The notes under the pieces are model-generated. The model was given only the letters and a program-made list of their open reading frames with translations, was not told the origin of the DNA and did no database searches. From contig CAJNDS010000148.1 of the NCBI GenBank assembly GCA_905221605.1, positions 1-64,000 on the forward strand: a stretch of DNA of 64,000 nt, in the 5' to 3' direction. Shown piece by piece: positions 23,836 through 34,900 of this stretch. The translations under genes and the position numbers were made by a program. This DNA is from Symbiodinium natans (taxonomy: Eukaryota > Sar > Dinophyceae > Suessiales > Symbiodiniaceae). Positions within the stretch are counted from its first letter, which is position 1. Every line of letters begins with the position of its first letter.

Positions 23836-25735
23836 TCACAAAAGCCGACTCCCACTTCCCAGGAGCCTGGATCCCAGCGACGCCAAGGCAGGCGCCGTGG
23901 GACGCCGGAGGCACGTGAAGCCTTTCAGTGAAATGGTGGCCTGGATACCCTCGGCCCGGGTCCACACCTCACAGCGCCCCCGGGAGAACTCGACGCCTTT
24001 GCAATCGTCGTTGGCCAGGCAGGACCAGATGCAGGCATCCAAGCTCGGTTCCTTGGGGACGAGATGAGCCCTGAAAGGGCTTAGGGTTCATATACCTCAA
24101 TAGGGATTACATAGTCGTATAGGAGATAGTAGCATAGGGTATATATGACCCCCCCCCCCCCAAGTTGTAGGTTCATTTCGTCCCCAAGGTTCCGGGAGCA
24201 CGGTGTAGTAAGCCTGGGAGTTGTCGTTGCTGTGAGCCCCCCTGCAGGCCTGGTCGCTGCCGTCGCCCAGCAGTGGCTGAAACGGCTCCGGGGCCCGAGC
24301 CAGGCAGACAAAGCCCGAGACCATCCTCGGAGGGCCCTTCCTAAACCCCTAAAAACCCTAAACCCCTAAAAACCCTAAACCCTAAACCCTAAACCCTAAA
24401 CCCCTCTCGAAAATATTCCTGCCTATGATCCTGTTAAACCCAGTAAGGAAAAACATGAAATGTTTCAAGAGGGCCTACCTAGCATCTGGGTGTGGCTCGG
24501 ATATCGGTTCCACACCTCGCATCGACGGAGGTGTGGCGCGAACTCGATGCCCTTGCACTCCGGATCCTTGAGGCAGAGGGCCTCAACGAAGCGCAATTTC
24601 AGGCATTCCATTCTCAAGAACTTGCGCTTGCAGCACCCGTGATTCGCGAAGGCTACCAGTTTTTGCTCCCGCATTTTACACTCGCGATGCTTGGGCCTTG
24701 CACTCAAAGAGGCTGTCGGCCTCCATCTCTGTCATGTAGGACGGGGAGTTGTCCGTGGCACTCGTCCCGCGGCAGACGCGGTCCACTCCGCCTGCTCCGT
24801 CTTGCGGCTGCAAGGCAGAGGCCCCGGGCGGCTCGTAGCGCAGGCAGCGGAAGTTCGCCAGGGCGCGGGTGGCCCGGATCCCACCCACCCTGGTCCACAC
24901 CTCGCAGCGGCCCTCGGAGTACTCCACGCCGCTGCACAGGGGCTCCGCCATGCAGGCGCGCTGGCCTCAAGAGGGCCAGCAAACAGCACAAACAGCACTT
25001 AAACAGCACAAGCAGCACAAACAGCACAGCTTTAAGTGGCACACAGGCATAAGGAGCTACCTCCCTCACTTGACCCGTGAGCTGCCCCTGAAGTCTCTTG
25101 AAGCCAAGCCGCATACTTCCAGGGAGGCCGCGGGCACCACGGAGTAGTAGTCGGCTCGGTTGTCATTAACATGGGCGCCGCGGCAGGCCTGGTCGCTGCC
25201 GTTGCCCTCACCGTGAAAGCCCTGGATGCCGGGAGTTGTGGTCGAGGTGACTGAGGAGGTTGTTGCCTTAAGCGCGCGCTACATTCGCTAAAAGAAACTG
25301 TGGCGGCCATGCAGCAGGACGCCGAACTCGTCACCTGCCGAGGTGCCGCCGACGACCGAAAGCTAGCACCCTGTGTTCTACAACGTCAAGTGTGAAAATA
25401 GCAGAAGTGCCGCAATTGTTGTGGTCGTCGCCGCTCTGGTGGTGGTTGCCGAAGTAGATGGCAGGTGTCTCGGATAGTACACCTCAGCACACACATCTCT
25501 CGGCAATGGTCTTTGCAAAAACGATATGTTGCATGACTCTTCACATCCCTCAGCTGAGTACAGCTAAGCGCTGGGCTGTGACCTTTGCAGCATTCATAGC
25601 TCCCGGGGTGAGGCCAAAGAGGTGCTCCGCCTCTTCCGACTGCGGCTTGGGATTATAGGGCCACACGCCGTTCGGGCTCCCAGGAGGACCAAAGTCCCCA
25701 TCCGGGTCCGTGTGCCAGCTGGAGACCCACCTGGT
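23836..25735 (-). CDS. Multi-module PAN/Apple-like cysteine-rich secreted protein
   Basis: Minus-strand exons encode repeated modules of about 75 residues. Each has SDQACRGA- or DRVCRGT-type starts, a DNS-x-x-YYTV stretch, a C-x3-C pair, a G-[VI]-E-[YF] then GRCEVWTR motif, and a closing CLRY or CLRR. Modules lie at about 25241-25100, 24955-24698 joined to 24581-24478, 24349-24193 joined to 24051-23900. This is the PAN/Apple-like module I know as abundant in dinoflagellate predicted proteins; PAN folds bind proteins or sugars outside the cell. Threonine-rich linkers (STSATTTRAATTTT at about 25.43 kb) precede the modules. A further exon at 25733-25570 holds SSWHTDPDGDFGPPGSPNGV. Three introns are resolved: 24052-24192 (GA-AG), 24582-24696 (GC-AG) and 24350-about 24477 (GC-AG, ending in a telomeric array). 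The stop is near 23836. It may be the 3' part of the mosaic gene at 27.9-35.8 kb. Confidence 0.7.
24052..24188 (-). mobile_element. Type VI TIR element forming a GA-AG intron
   Basis: The plus-strand ends CTTGGGGACGAGATGA and TTCATTTCGTCCCCAAG are inverted repeats, and GTTC is duplicated at 24048-24051 and 24189-24192. On the coding strand the intron is GAAC plus the element, ending CCCCAAG, and the next exon starts with the second GAAC. Splicing gives TVLPEPSLDACIWSCL, matching the spacing of sister modules. The inside contains a C14 tract and no open frame. Confidence 0.8.
24340..24403. repeat. Telomere-like array at an intron 3' end
   Basis: CCCTAAA and CCCTAAAAA units. On the coding strand the last TTTAG immediately precedes the exon encoding MVSGFVCLA, so the heptamer appears to supply the acceptor. 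Confidence 0.75.
24582..24696 (-). mobile_element. 115-bp GC-AG intron with duplicated GCCC flank
   Basis: On the coding strand the exon ends TGCAAG, the intron starts GCCCAAGC and ends GTTGAG, and the next exon starts GCCCTCTGCC. The 4-bp GCCC is thus duplicated, and splicing gives FECKALCLKDPECKG, exactly the module pattern. The ends are only weakly inverted (CAAGCATCGCGA against CAACGAAGCGCAA), so this may be an old insertion. Confidence 0.65.
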
Positions 25736-25769
25736 TTAGGGTTTAGGGTTTAGGGTTTAGGGTTTAGGG
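25735..25769. repeat. Interstitial telomere-like array (TTTAGGG)
   Basis: Five perfect heptamers, directly upstream (on the minus strand) of the SSWHTDPDGD exon. Confidence 0.9.
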
Positions 25770-26029
25770 CAGATGCTCGGACATGCGCGAGGTCAAATGA
25801 AAGGTCATGTTCATGTACTAACTAAAACATGCAATTCCAGACGCAGACCAACGCAAAAACCTTCTGCACCCCCCTCCCACAAAAGAACCACACAAAAAAA
25901 CTATGACAGTGCACGTGCAAACGGGGACCGCTAAGTGATTTCTGCCACTTGCCCCGCTTGCCCCAATTGCTGTGCTCCCTTACCGAAAACCACTTTGCCC
26001 CACTTGCCCCACTTGCCCTGCCTTAACCG

Positions 26030-26241
26030 CTAAGTGATTTCTGCCACTTGCCCCGCTTGCCCCACTTGCCCCACTTGCCCACTCGCCCCCCTCCTACCCC
26101 AGCCCACCCTGCAAGTGGGGCGTGGGGCAAGCGGGGCAAGCGCGGCAAGCGCGGCAAGTGGGGCAAGTGGGGCAAGTGGGGCAAGTGGGGCAAGTGGGGC
26201 AAGTGGGGGCAAGTGGGGGCAAGTGGGGCACCCCCCCCCCG

Positions 26242-26282
<41 letters not shown>

Positions 26283-26290
26283 ATGGCCTG
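26030..26290. repeat. CTTGCCCCA / TGGGGCAAG decamer inverted array plus poly-C
   Basis: CACTTGCCCC units run on one strand up to about 26085, followed by GGGGCAAGTG units to 26225, so the two halves can fold back. They are followed by a C tract of more than 40 bases (26230-26282). Translated frames give only low-complexity peptides. Confidence 0.9.
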
Positions 26291-26388
26291 AGTGCCTCAA
26301 ATCTTGTTGCCCCTTTCATGTTGCGTTTTCCCTTCCTTCCCCCCTCCCCCCCCCGCCCTTCCCCTTAAAATCCCCCCCTGTGTTGCCT

Positions 26389-27360
26389 GACAAGTCTGCC
26401 TCAAATCCGGCTGCGTTTGAGGCAGACTTGTCGTGCCGGTTTCCTACTCTTGATCGTGTTCCCCCCACCTCCCCCCCCCCCACTCCCCCCCCGCCCCCCC
26501 CACCCTTCCTGATCCTCCTCCCCTCCCCGTCCTTCCCTTCCACGGGACAAGGAAGTCTTGGTGCTTCCGAGCAGCACCAATGTGGCGAACCTTCCCGGTC
26601 CCCTGAGCATCGAAGAGACCCCGGCACAGCTCCAAGTATTGGCTGCATTTGAGGCAGACTTGTTGGCTAGGGTCTGCCCCCAACAAGCCCCACCCATAAG
26701 TCTGCCTCAATTTCAGCTCGATTTGAGCCACAGGTCTGCCTTGAATGCAGCCCGATTTGAGGCAGACTTGTGGCTATAGGTTGGTCATTTTAGGGTCATT
26801 TTAGGGTCCAATAGCACTCAAGGTTCTACTTGGCTAGGGCCTGCCCTCCAACCATAAGTCTGCCTCAAACGCAGCCGGATTTGAGGCAGACTTGTGGCGC
26901 GGCGAGGCCAAGGGGTGGGGGGAGGGGGGGGGGGCGCTTGCCCCACTTGCCTCACTTGCCCCACTTGCCCTACTTGCCCCAGATCATTTTAGGGTCTGTC
27001 CGAGTCCAATAGCACTTGAGGTTTTTTACATGGCAAGGGTATGCCCTCAACGAGTCCCAGCCACAAGTCTGCCTCAATTGCAGCGAGATTTGAGGCAGAC
27101 TTGTGGCTGGTTGGTTACTTTAGGGTCTGTCCGAGTCCAATAGCACTCGAGGTTCTACTTGGCTAGGGTCTGCCCCCAACCAGCCCCAGCCACAGGTCTG
27201 CCTTGAATGCAGCCCGATTTGAGGCAGACGTGTGGCTAGGTTGGTCATTTTAGGGTCATTTTAGGGTCCAACAGCACTCAAGGTTCTACTTGGCTAGGGC
27301 CTGCCCTACAACCATAAGTCTGCCTCAAACGCAGCCTGATTTGAGGCAGACTTGTGGCGC
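26389..27360. repeat. Palindromic AAGTCTGCCTCAAA units in a higher-order tandem repeat
   Basis: Hairpin cores made of AAGTCTGCCTCAAA, about 12 bp, then TTTGAGGCAGACTT occur at about 26392, 26698, 26857, 27065 and 27318, with half or altered copies at about 26648 and 27195. The later ones sit in a tandem unit of about 120-130 bp that also holds TTTTAGGGTC, CAATAGCACT and GGTTCTACTTGGCTAGGG. G/C tracts and CTTGCCCC decamers interrupt it. Confidence 0.85.
26550..26650 (-). pseudogene. Stray copy of an aldo/keto-reductase exon
   Basis: The minus strand reads YLELCRGLFDAQGTGKV followed by RHIG. It is about 92 per cent identical in nucleotides to the exon at 17665-17760 and includes about 25 bp of its downstream intron. 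It sits among simple repeats with no neighbouring exons of the gene, so it is probably a duplicated fragment rather than a working exon. Confidence 0.6.
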
Positions 27361-27379
27361 GGCGAGGCGAGGGGGGGGG

Positions 27380-27635
27380 GGGGCGCTTGCCCCACTTGCC
27401 CCACTTGCCCCACTTGCCCCACTTGCCCCAGTTACCCAGGCAGCAGGGATTACTCCTGAGGCAAGTGGGGCAAGTGGGGCAAGTGGGGCAAGTGGGGCAA
27501 GTGGGGCAACATCAATTAGCGTTTCCGGGCCACCAAGTGGGGCAAGTGGGGCAAGTGGGGCAACATCAATTAGCTCTTCTGGAAAGGCAAGTGGGGCAAG
27601 TGGGGCAAGTGGGGCAACATCAATTAGCGGACCCC
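27380..27635. repeat. Inverted decamer array with embedded CAACATCAATTAGC units
   Basis: Five CTTGCCCCA units, a 30-bp spacer, then many GGGGCAAGT units. In the second half three copies of CAACATCAATTAGC separate runs of the decamer, making a compound tandem repeat. It is followed by a TA run at about 27669-27692. Confidence 0.9.
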
Positions 27636-27949
27636 CTGGGCTCTCGCAATGAACTATGATGTCTGCGTATATATATATATATATATATACATTCATGTAC
27701 TTCTTATGTATTTGTATTTATCTATTCAAGATACAAAATTGAAGGCAAGAAGCACGACGGCGCCCTGGGCTGTAGTTGTCCAGTCCTGATATAGTGGCCA
27801 GTGGGTGTGCTGGGTGACATCCATCCTGTCCGAGACTTCGTTGCAATCCCCGTCCAGCTCGACCAGCCACCTCGACCTGACAACCCAAGGAATTCTCAAG
27901 TGCTCAGTTTAAAGTTTAGGGTTTAGGGGTTTAGGGGTTTAGGGTTTAG

Positions 27950-28949
27950 GTCAGTGGCAAGTCTGGGAGACATGGAGAACCTGCAGGAACCTGAAAGCAA
28001 AAGCAAGGCAAAACGTGGCGAGAGGAACCGGTCTTCTTTCTCGAAGCCCAGGAGGAAGCGCTCGTCTGGGCCGCAGCGCGCAGAAGCCTCGTGTTCCGGG
28101 GTGCCCAAGTTGGCCAGGCGCAGCATCCGCCCCGGGGCCTGGTCGCCACAGTTCCCGCCGTTGGAGCCGCAGGGCATCTTGCCCACCGAGGCCTCGATGA
28201 CTCGCCACAGTGCGACCTCCCCAAGCTTGGTCACCTTGGCGCAAACGTTGCCGGTGTCGGCGATGATCGCAACCAGCCAGTCCTCGCCACAGGGCCTCAG
28301 TGTGTTGGCCTGCAGCCCTGTCTCGTTGCCCACCACCAGCTCCAGGCGCCCCGTCTTGTGGCCTGGGGGTGCAAAGGCGCCCGCGGGGGGTTGACCGGAA
28401 CCATCCTGGGCCAGACCGTACTGCTGCATGTAGACGGGGCCATGGGTGTGCTTCTGGAGGCCGATGTCCTTCAGCCTTGGATGGTAGCGCATGGCCGCCG
28501 AGGCTTGGTGATCGCCTGTACCAGTCCGGTGGTGGTCCTTCCAAGGCCCTGAAGCCTCCTGGCGTGGCTCCACCTGGTCCCTTGGCACGGGGTAGGCGTA
28601 CTCAGTGTACTCCTCCTCGCTGACTGTGGGCGCATCTTTGTGGTAGGTGTGCATAGCAAAGCCCGTGTGGGATCCCACTGTGGCCCCGTACCAGGCAGTC
28701 CACAGCTGGTGCGCGGGCGAGTAGACGAGATAGCCGTAGCCCGCGGAGCGTTGGGCGAACCAGGCAGACAAGGGGAAGCTACCCCAAATCCCCGTGTTGG
28801 GGGCGGTGGCCTCTGCTTGGTACTGCTTGCCAATCTGCCACGGCATCCTTTGCTGCCTCATGGTCGTCCCGTTCACCTCGCAGACCGCCAGGACCATGGC
28901 GGCGTTGCTGACGCTGCTCCCCGTGTTCTCCACCCAGGGGTGCCAGTAC
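27950..28949 (-). CDS. Long 3' exon of the mosaic protein
   Basis: The longest uninterrupted minus-strand coding stretch in this gene, about 330 codons from the junction at 28949 (YWHPWVENTGSSVSN). It contains aromatic-rich, beta-like stretches such as GYGYLVYSPAHQLWTAWYG and LELVVGNETG, four spaced cysteines near the end (CGSNGGNCGD and others) and no membrane segment. No known domain is recognised. The end is uncertain: beyond FLLGFEKEDRF the frame runs toward a telomeric array (27905-27950), so an intron or the end of the gene probably lies around 28.0 kb. Confidence 0.65.
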
Positions 28950-31900
28950 CTTGGGGACCAAATTATGAAGCCGAAGCCTGATATACCCCCATACCACGAA
29001 AACCCGTTATCAAGGCAAATGGATAAAAACCCTTCTAGGGTTTAGCCCCATACTACAATGCCATAGTCCCTGTTATTGAAGCACAAACCCTTAGAGGGTC
29101 CCGGTATATACCCCCTGACTACTATTATATAACCACTGTCAGGGCATATGAACCCAAAACCCTGTTAGGGCCCCTGCTATACTCCCCTCAGAACCTTAAT
29201 AATAATAGTATTGTTGATACCTTTATATAAACAACAGGGGGATATAGCCTTGCTCCCCCAAGGTACTTGGCGCAGAGCGTGCCGACGACGCCGTCCTCCG
29301 TGATGTCGATGCCTCCCGCGCGCACGAAGCCACTGAAGGCCAGGTTCTCTTCCAAGACCGCCGCCTCCAAACCCTAAACCCTAAACCCTAAACACCCCTA
29401 AACCCTAAACACAGAACCCGAAACCCTAAGCCCTAACCCCTAAGCCCTAAACCCTAAACCCTAAACCCTAAGCCCTAAGCCCTAAACCCTAAACCCTAAA
29501 AACTCTAGACCGCTGCCTCCTTCCAGGGAACCTTGAGCTTGCTGACCTCGGGTCCCCCCATGCACTTTTGCTGCAGGTCCCTATTTGAAAGCCCCGTATG
29601 GGCTTAGGGTCTAGGTTTAGGGTTTAGGGTTTAGGGTTTAGGGTTTAGGGTTTAGGGTTTAGGGTTTAGGGTTTAGGGTTTAGGGTTTAGGGTTTAGGGT
29701 TTAGGGTTTAGGGTTTAGGGTTTAGGGTTTAGGGTTTAGGGTTTAGGGTGGGCTTCGGGTTTGGGTGAGTCTTAGGTATCCTACAAACATGGAGGTTTCG
29801 GTGTTCTCAAGCCCCCCCAGCTTCTCTGAAACTCTTCGGATCGAAAGGGGCATCCCTGCCTCTGCTGCAAAGGGATAGGGCTTAGGGTTTAGGGTTTAGG
29901 GTTTAGGGTTTAGGGTTTAGGGGATAGGGGATAGACCCCAAAGGGCCCAAGACCCCGGTAATTGAGGAATTTACCTTAAATCAGATTCAGGATCCCTTGA
30001 AAAAAACTAAGAGGCCTATTCCTGAATTATGTAAGGGGTATTGGGCGAATCATATTCAGGATCCCTTTATAACAAAAAGGTCTCTTCCTGAAGTATGTCA
30101 GGGATATTGGGCTCTTTGGGTAGATTCTCCTTCACTGCGTCCAATCGGGCCGACAGGCTGGATGCATGAACATGGACATCTCTTGCAGAGGGTGCAGACA
30201 CAGCAAATTGTTTAGGGTTCGGGGTGTAGGGTCTAGGGATGTAGGGTTGAGGGTTCAGGTTTTCAAGTACTCAAGAAAGTATCACTCAACACGACGTTTG
30301 CAACGTTGGACTCCTTGATTTTTCATCTCAGGAGAGCAGCATACACGCGCCCCTCGCTGCCCGCAGCACCGGGCTTGCCATACTCGGTGTCTGCTGTCCA
30401 GGAGAAGTAGACCTCAGCCCCAAGGTCAAGCAGAAGGGTTTAGGGTTTAGGGTTTAGGGTTTCGGGTTTCGGACCTCCAGCGACTCAATGGCATCGCCTG
30501 TTAATCACTATAGAGTAGGATCTGCTGGTCTGTATCTTCGGGAGCCACTCTCCTGCAAGCACCTTGAGGCCCTAAACCCTAAACCCTAAACCCTAAACCC
30601 TAAACCCTAAACCCAGATGAACCCGAAAAAGTGTGTATATGGTTCATTTTCCTTCGTCGGAATGATAATAGTGCAGGGGAAATGGCCCCCAATTTTAGGG
30701 TTCGTTTGGTCCCCAGGAGGTACTCACCACCCTAAACCCTAAACCCTAAACCCTAAACCCTAAACCCTAAACCCTAAACCCTAAACCCTAAACCCTGAAT
30801 CCTTTGGCAGAAAAGAGGCCGTCTCGGGCCGCATCTTGTCTGCCACGGCGTTCATGGGCGATGGCCCACGGAAGATGTGGCCATTCCTCAGGCTCATGCC
30901 CCTTCAAGGGTAGGGTTCAGGGTTCAGGGTTCAGGATTTAGGGTTTAGGGTTTAGGGTTTAGGGTTCAGGGTTCAGGGTTTAGGGTTTAGGGTTTAGGGT
31001 TTAGGGTTTAGGGTTTCGGGTTTCTAGGGATTTTAGGGATTTCTGCCCTTTGTAGGGTAGGTGTAGGATTTTAGGGATTTTAGGGTTTCTGGGGTTTAGG
31101 GAGATTTGGTAACCGAGTCGCTACCGAAAGGAGTTTGGGACTCCACACCTTATGATTCCGGGCTCCAGTGGCAAGTCAGGGCAAGCTGGCCAGAACGATG
31201 TGTGCTTATAGGGTTTCGGGTTTCGGCTGATTTGGCTTTCGAGGCGGCTTCAAGGCCGTAACGAGGTTGCTTCATCGGATCGACATGCATCGAGCACTGT
31301 GACATTATAAGTTGTCAGATTTGTCAACCGTCCTCGTTGTCCTCTAAATATTAAGCCCTGAACCCTTTGAATCCCTTCTTGCAACTGGGCTGGCGAGCCA
31401 AACCAATGAAACCCTCAGCCCTAAACTCCAAACTCCACACCCTGGGCATTCCTAAACCCTAAACCCTAAACCCTAAATTTCAACCCCACTTCCTGGCCTT
31501 GCAGGTCCAGCGATCAATTCCGGCATGCAGACAGTGGACACCGTCATGAAGTCTGACACCTGGAGGTGCTTTCCGAAGCTACTTTTTGGTTGGTGTTTTA
31601 GGGTTTAGAGTCTAGGGTTTAGGGCTTAGGGTTTTCGGGTCTCGAGCACTTTCTTGGGTTGCATGAGGCATCAGGGAGTCAGTGTCATTGCTCCCAGCGC
31701 TGGCTTCTTGCTAGGCACGCGTTGAACAGCTCGCTGCAAGTGCTGTAGGAACTTGCGGAATTGCAGCCGAACCCTAAACCCTTTGGAGTTTCGGACAGTG
31801 GCACCTCCTCATGCCGAGCGTAGCAGCCAAACTGGTCCACGTCTGGTGGCACCTCCCGTGTGAAGGTTTGGGCCCCTAGAAACTCAACACGGACATGTCG

Positions 31901-34900
31901 GGATGAAATAGAAAAGGGGCCAAAATGATCAGAATAGAGTTTTGGGGGGTCAATATGGTATAAACTTGCAAGAACCATACAGGTCTTTCTTAGGGGCTTG
32001 AACATCTTCATCGTCCCTGCACCCCCCCCCCTCCGCCCCCCCGTCTCCTCGCAGTTCGTCCCTGTGTGGCCCTCGATGCAGTGGCACTGCCCGTCCACGC
32101 AGGACCCGCCCATGGGCTCGTTGCAGGCCACCGCAGCGCACAGCCCCAGCTCGCAGGCCTCGTGCTCCCAGGGGCGGTGAAGTCAGGGGAGCTTCCATCT
32201 CTACTTGAAGTGAACCGAAACACATGCGTGCGCCAAAATCCCGGACGTATAGACCCCACCAAAAAGCCCTGTGTCTTGCGAATATAGTATAGGGCGGTGT
32301 TTTGCCAGCCCCACTTTCAAAATCCTCAGACGGAGTGATTCAACCCTCCTTCAGGACGAAATGGTCCGGAATGCAAATATCCAGAACCCCAAAGCCCGCT
32401 GTTGTTGAGAGCGTTCAGGGCTTAGTATGTTGCAATTCGGGTCCAGGGGCGTGCTTGAGGCCTGCTGAGGATCGAAAGCGTGTTGAGGGCCACAGTTCTG
32501 GTGCCTGCTTGGGAGGCTCTTCCCTCTCAAGGAACAGATGTTTATTTACAAGGCCTCGCATATTTCAATTGGGTCTCTTTCCAAGTCTGTTTACACGCCC
32601 TCAATTTGAACACTGCCTCACCCTGGACGTTGGGATCGCAGGCGCAGGCTGGCGTGGTCGTCTGGACCTACGGGCGGAGTTTGGACCCCGTAGCCCAGCA
32701 AACGTATCTCAATAAACTCATGAGGGTTTTCTTCTGGAGAACTTCTGGTGTTGGCTACCCTAAACCCTAAACCCTAAATCCTAAACCCTAAACCCTACAT
32801 TCATAAAGGAACCCGTGGGCTGCCATAAGAGGGTTTCTTTCCTCGCAGGATCATCCGCAGGGTGGCCCCCAAGGCTCAACAACCCATAGAACCAAACCGA
32901 GAGCGTGTAAGTGTAGGGAAAAGCATGTAGGGTTGAGGGTTTAGGGTTTAGGGTTTGGGGTCTATAGGGTTCAGGGTCTAGGGCTTTAGGGGATGCTACA
33001 ACTTCCCGTCGCCTCATATCCTGCAGGCTCGCATCATCCCCCCTGACTACCATCCCTGGCCTCATCCAAAAAAAACACAAGCTATAATCACAGCCGCCAA
33101 CACGCACAGCAGCTGCCTTCCCCACCCCATGGCCCTTTCAGGAGCTTTGAGCAAGAATTGAAATCAAGGCATCGCTGACCTTGCCTGTGGCTGGCGTTTT
33201 TCAAACTCTAGACTCTGGGGCCCCGAACCCCAGCAGCAAAACCTAAGCAGACTTCACCCGCAGAAACCTAAACTGAGTTCACCCTGGTTATTGCAAAGGA
33301 CCAACAGGGCAAGGGTTTCGCCGCACTCTCGAGACAGGGATTTGTTTGGGTTGCTGATTGCAGGTGACATTCCGTGCATAGCTTAATGAGCCCCAACATT
33401 AAATCCTAAATCCTAAACCCGAAACCCATTGGGGGCATACAGCCTTGGGTTAAGGGGTTTAGGGGTTTAGGGTTTATAGGGTTTAGGTGTGCACCTGGGT
33501 GCGTGGAGGGGGGAGTGTGGAGATAGGCCTCCTCCAAAGCGTACTCATTCTCCATCTCCTCGTTCCCGAAGTCGCACTTCGAGGAGTAGTCGTAGAAGCT
33601 GGAGGAACTGCAGAACCTCTTTCTACTCTTTGGCTTTTTCCCAAAGAAGGGGTACCCCTTGTATACCCCAAATGGAAGAGAACGCCCCTAAAGGGACCCC
33701 CCAAAAGGGTGCCACTCTTTCGGAAGCCCCTACTTGCTTATCCCTTCATTGCCCTTAGAAGGAAGACGTTTTTTTTGTTTTTTTTTTGGGGGGGGTTCTT
33801 AGCAAATCACATCTCTGGGTCGTCATCCATCAACCCTCGCAACACGCTTTATGCTCTCTACTTGCGGTATGCTGTGGAACTGCTCTGTTAAAGCTCCCAT
33901 GGACACCGAAGCCCTTCATGTGGCCATAAACCCTACACCCTACACCCTACACCCTAAACCCTAAACCCTACACCCTAAACCCTCCACCCTAAACCCTAAA
34001 CCCTAAACCCTAAACCCTAAACCCTAAACCCTAAACCCTAAACCCAGCCCAGGGGCCCCTTGCCACAGGAGATGCTTTCACAAGCGGTGCAGCCCTCGGA
34101 GGACTTCTGAAACTCGAGGGTGGAGAAGCGGGCCTGTCCTCCACAACACTCGCAGCCAGGGTTTAGGGTTTAGGGTTTAGGGTTTAGGGTTTAGGGTTTA
34201 GGGGGATTCCGCGGAACTGTTCTGCAGCTGAGATTGTTCAAGAGCCTGCCGCGCGCTGCATTAAGCAATGCACTTCTGGGCAAAAGAAGCCTCTTTCCCA
34301 TCATGAACTCCCGTCCTCCCTTTACTTCTGGATCTCCCTGAATGGTGACCTCGATCATGCCCGCCATGGTTGGGACGCACTTGAAGTGGTAGATGTCCGT
34401 GCGGGTGTGGTGGCACTTGGTGGTGTAATCTTTCTTCACGACCTTGCCGTTGATCATGAGGTCCATCTTTCCACCTCCATGCCACTGCTTCCTTGGTACT
34501 GTTTAGGGTTTAGGGTTTACCGGTAAGGCTGCCGGTAAACCCTAAACCCTCGACCCAAAACCCTAGAGAAAGGGTCCCTCTGGGGCTGCCAAACCCTAAA
34601 CCCTAAACCCTAAACCCTAAACCCTAAACCCTAAACCCTAAACCCTAAACCCTAAACCCTAAACCCTAAACCCTAAACCCTAAACCCTAAACCCTAAACC
34701 CTGACGCAAGGGTCCCCCTGAACCTGCCCAGCTTCTCACAGAAGTTGTACTTCACCGTGTAGTAGCTCACGGGCTCCTTCGGGTCTTGCAAATTCACGCG
34801 GAAGGTCTGGTTGGTGCCAGCTTCAATGCCTTGGTAGCCCAGGAACCATATTACAATAACCCTACACCCTAAACCCTAAACCCTTAACCCCAAACACTTT

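Noticed and set aside
26030-27660. Glycine-, proline- and leucine-rich open frames
   Set aside because: They are translations of decamer and homopolymer repeats and shift frame with unit number.
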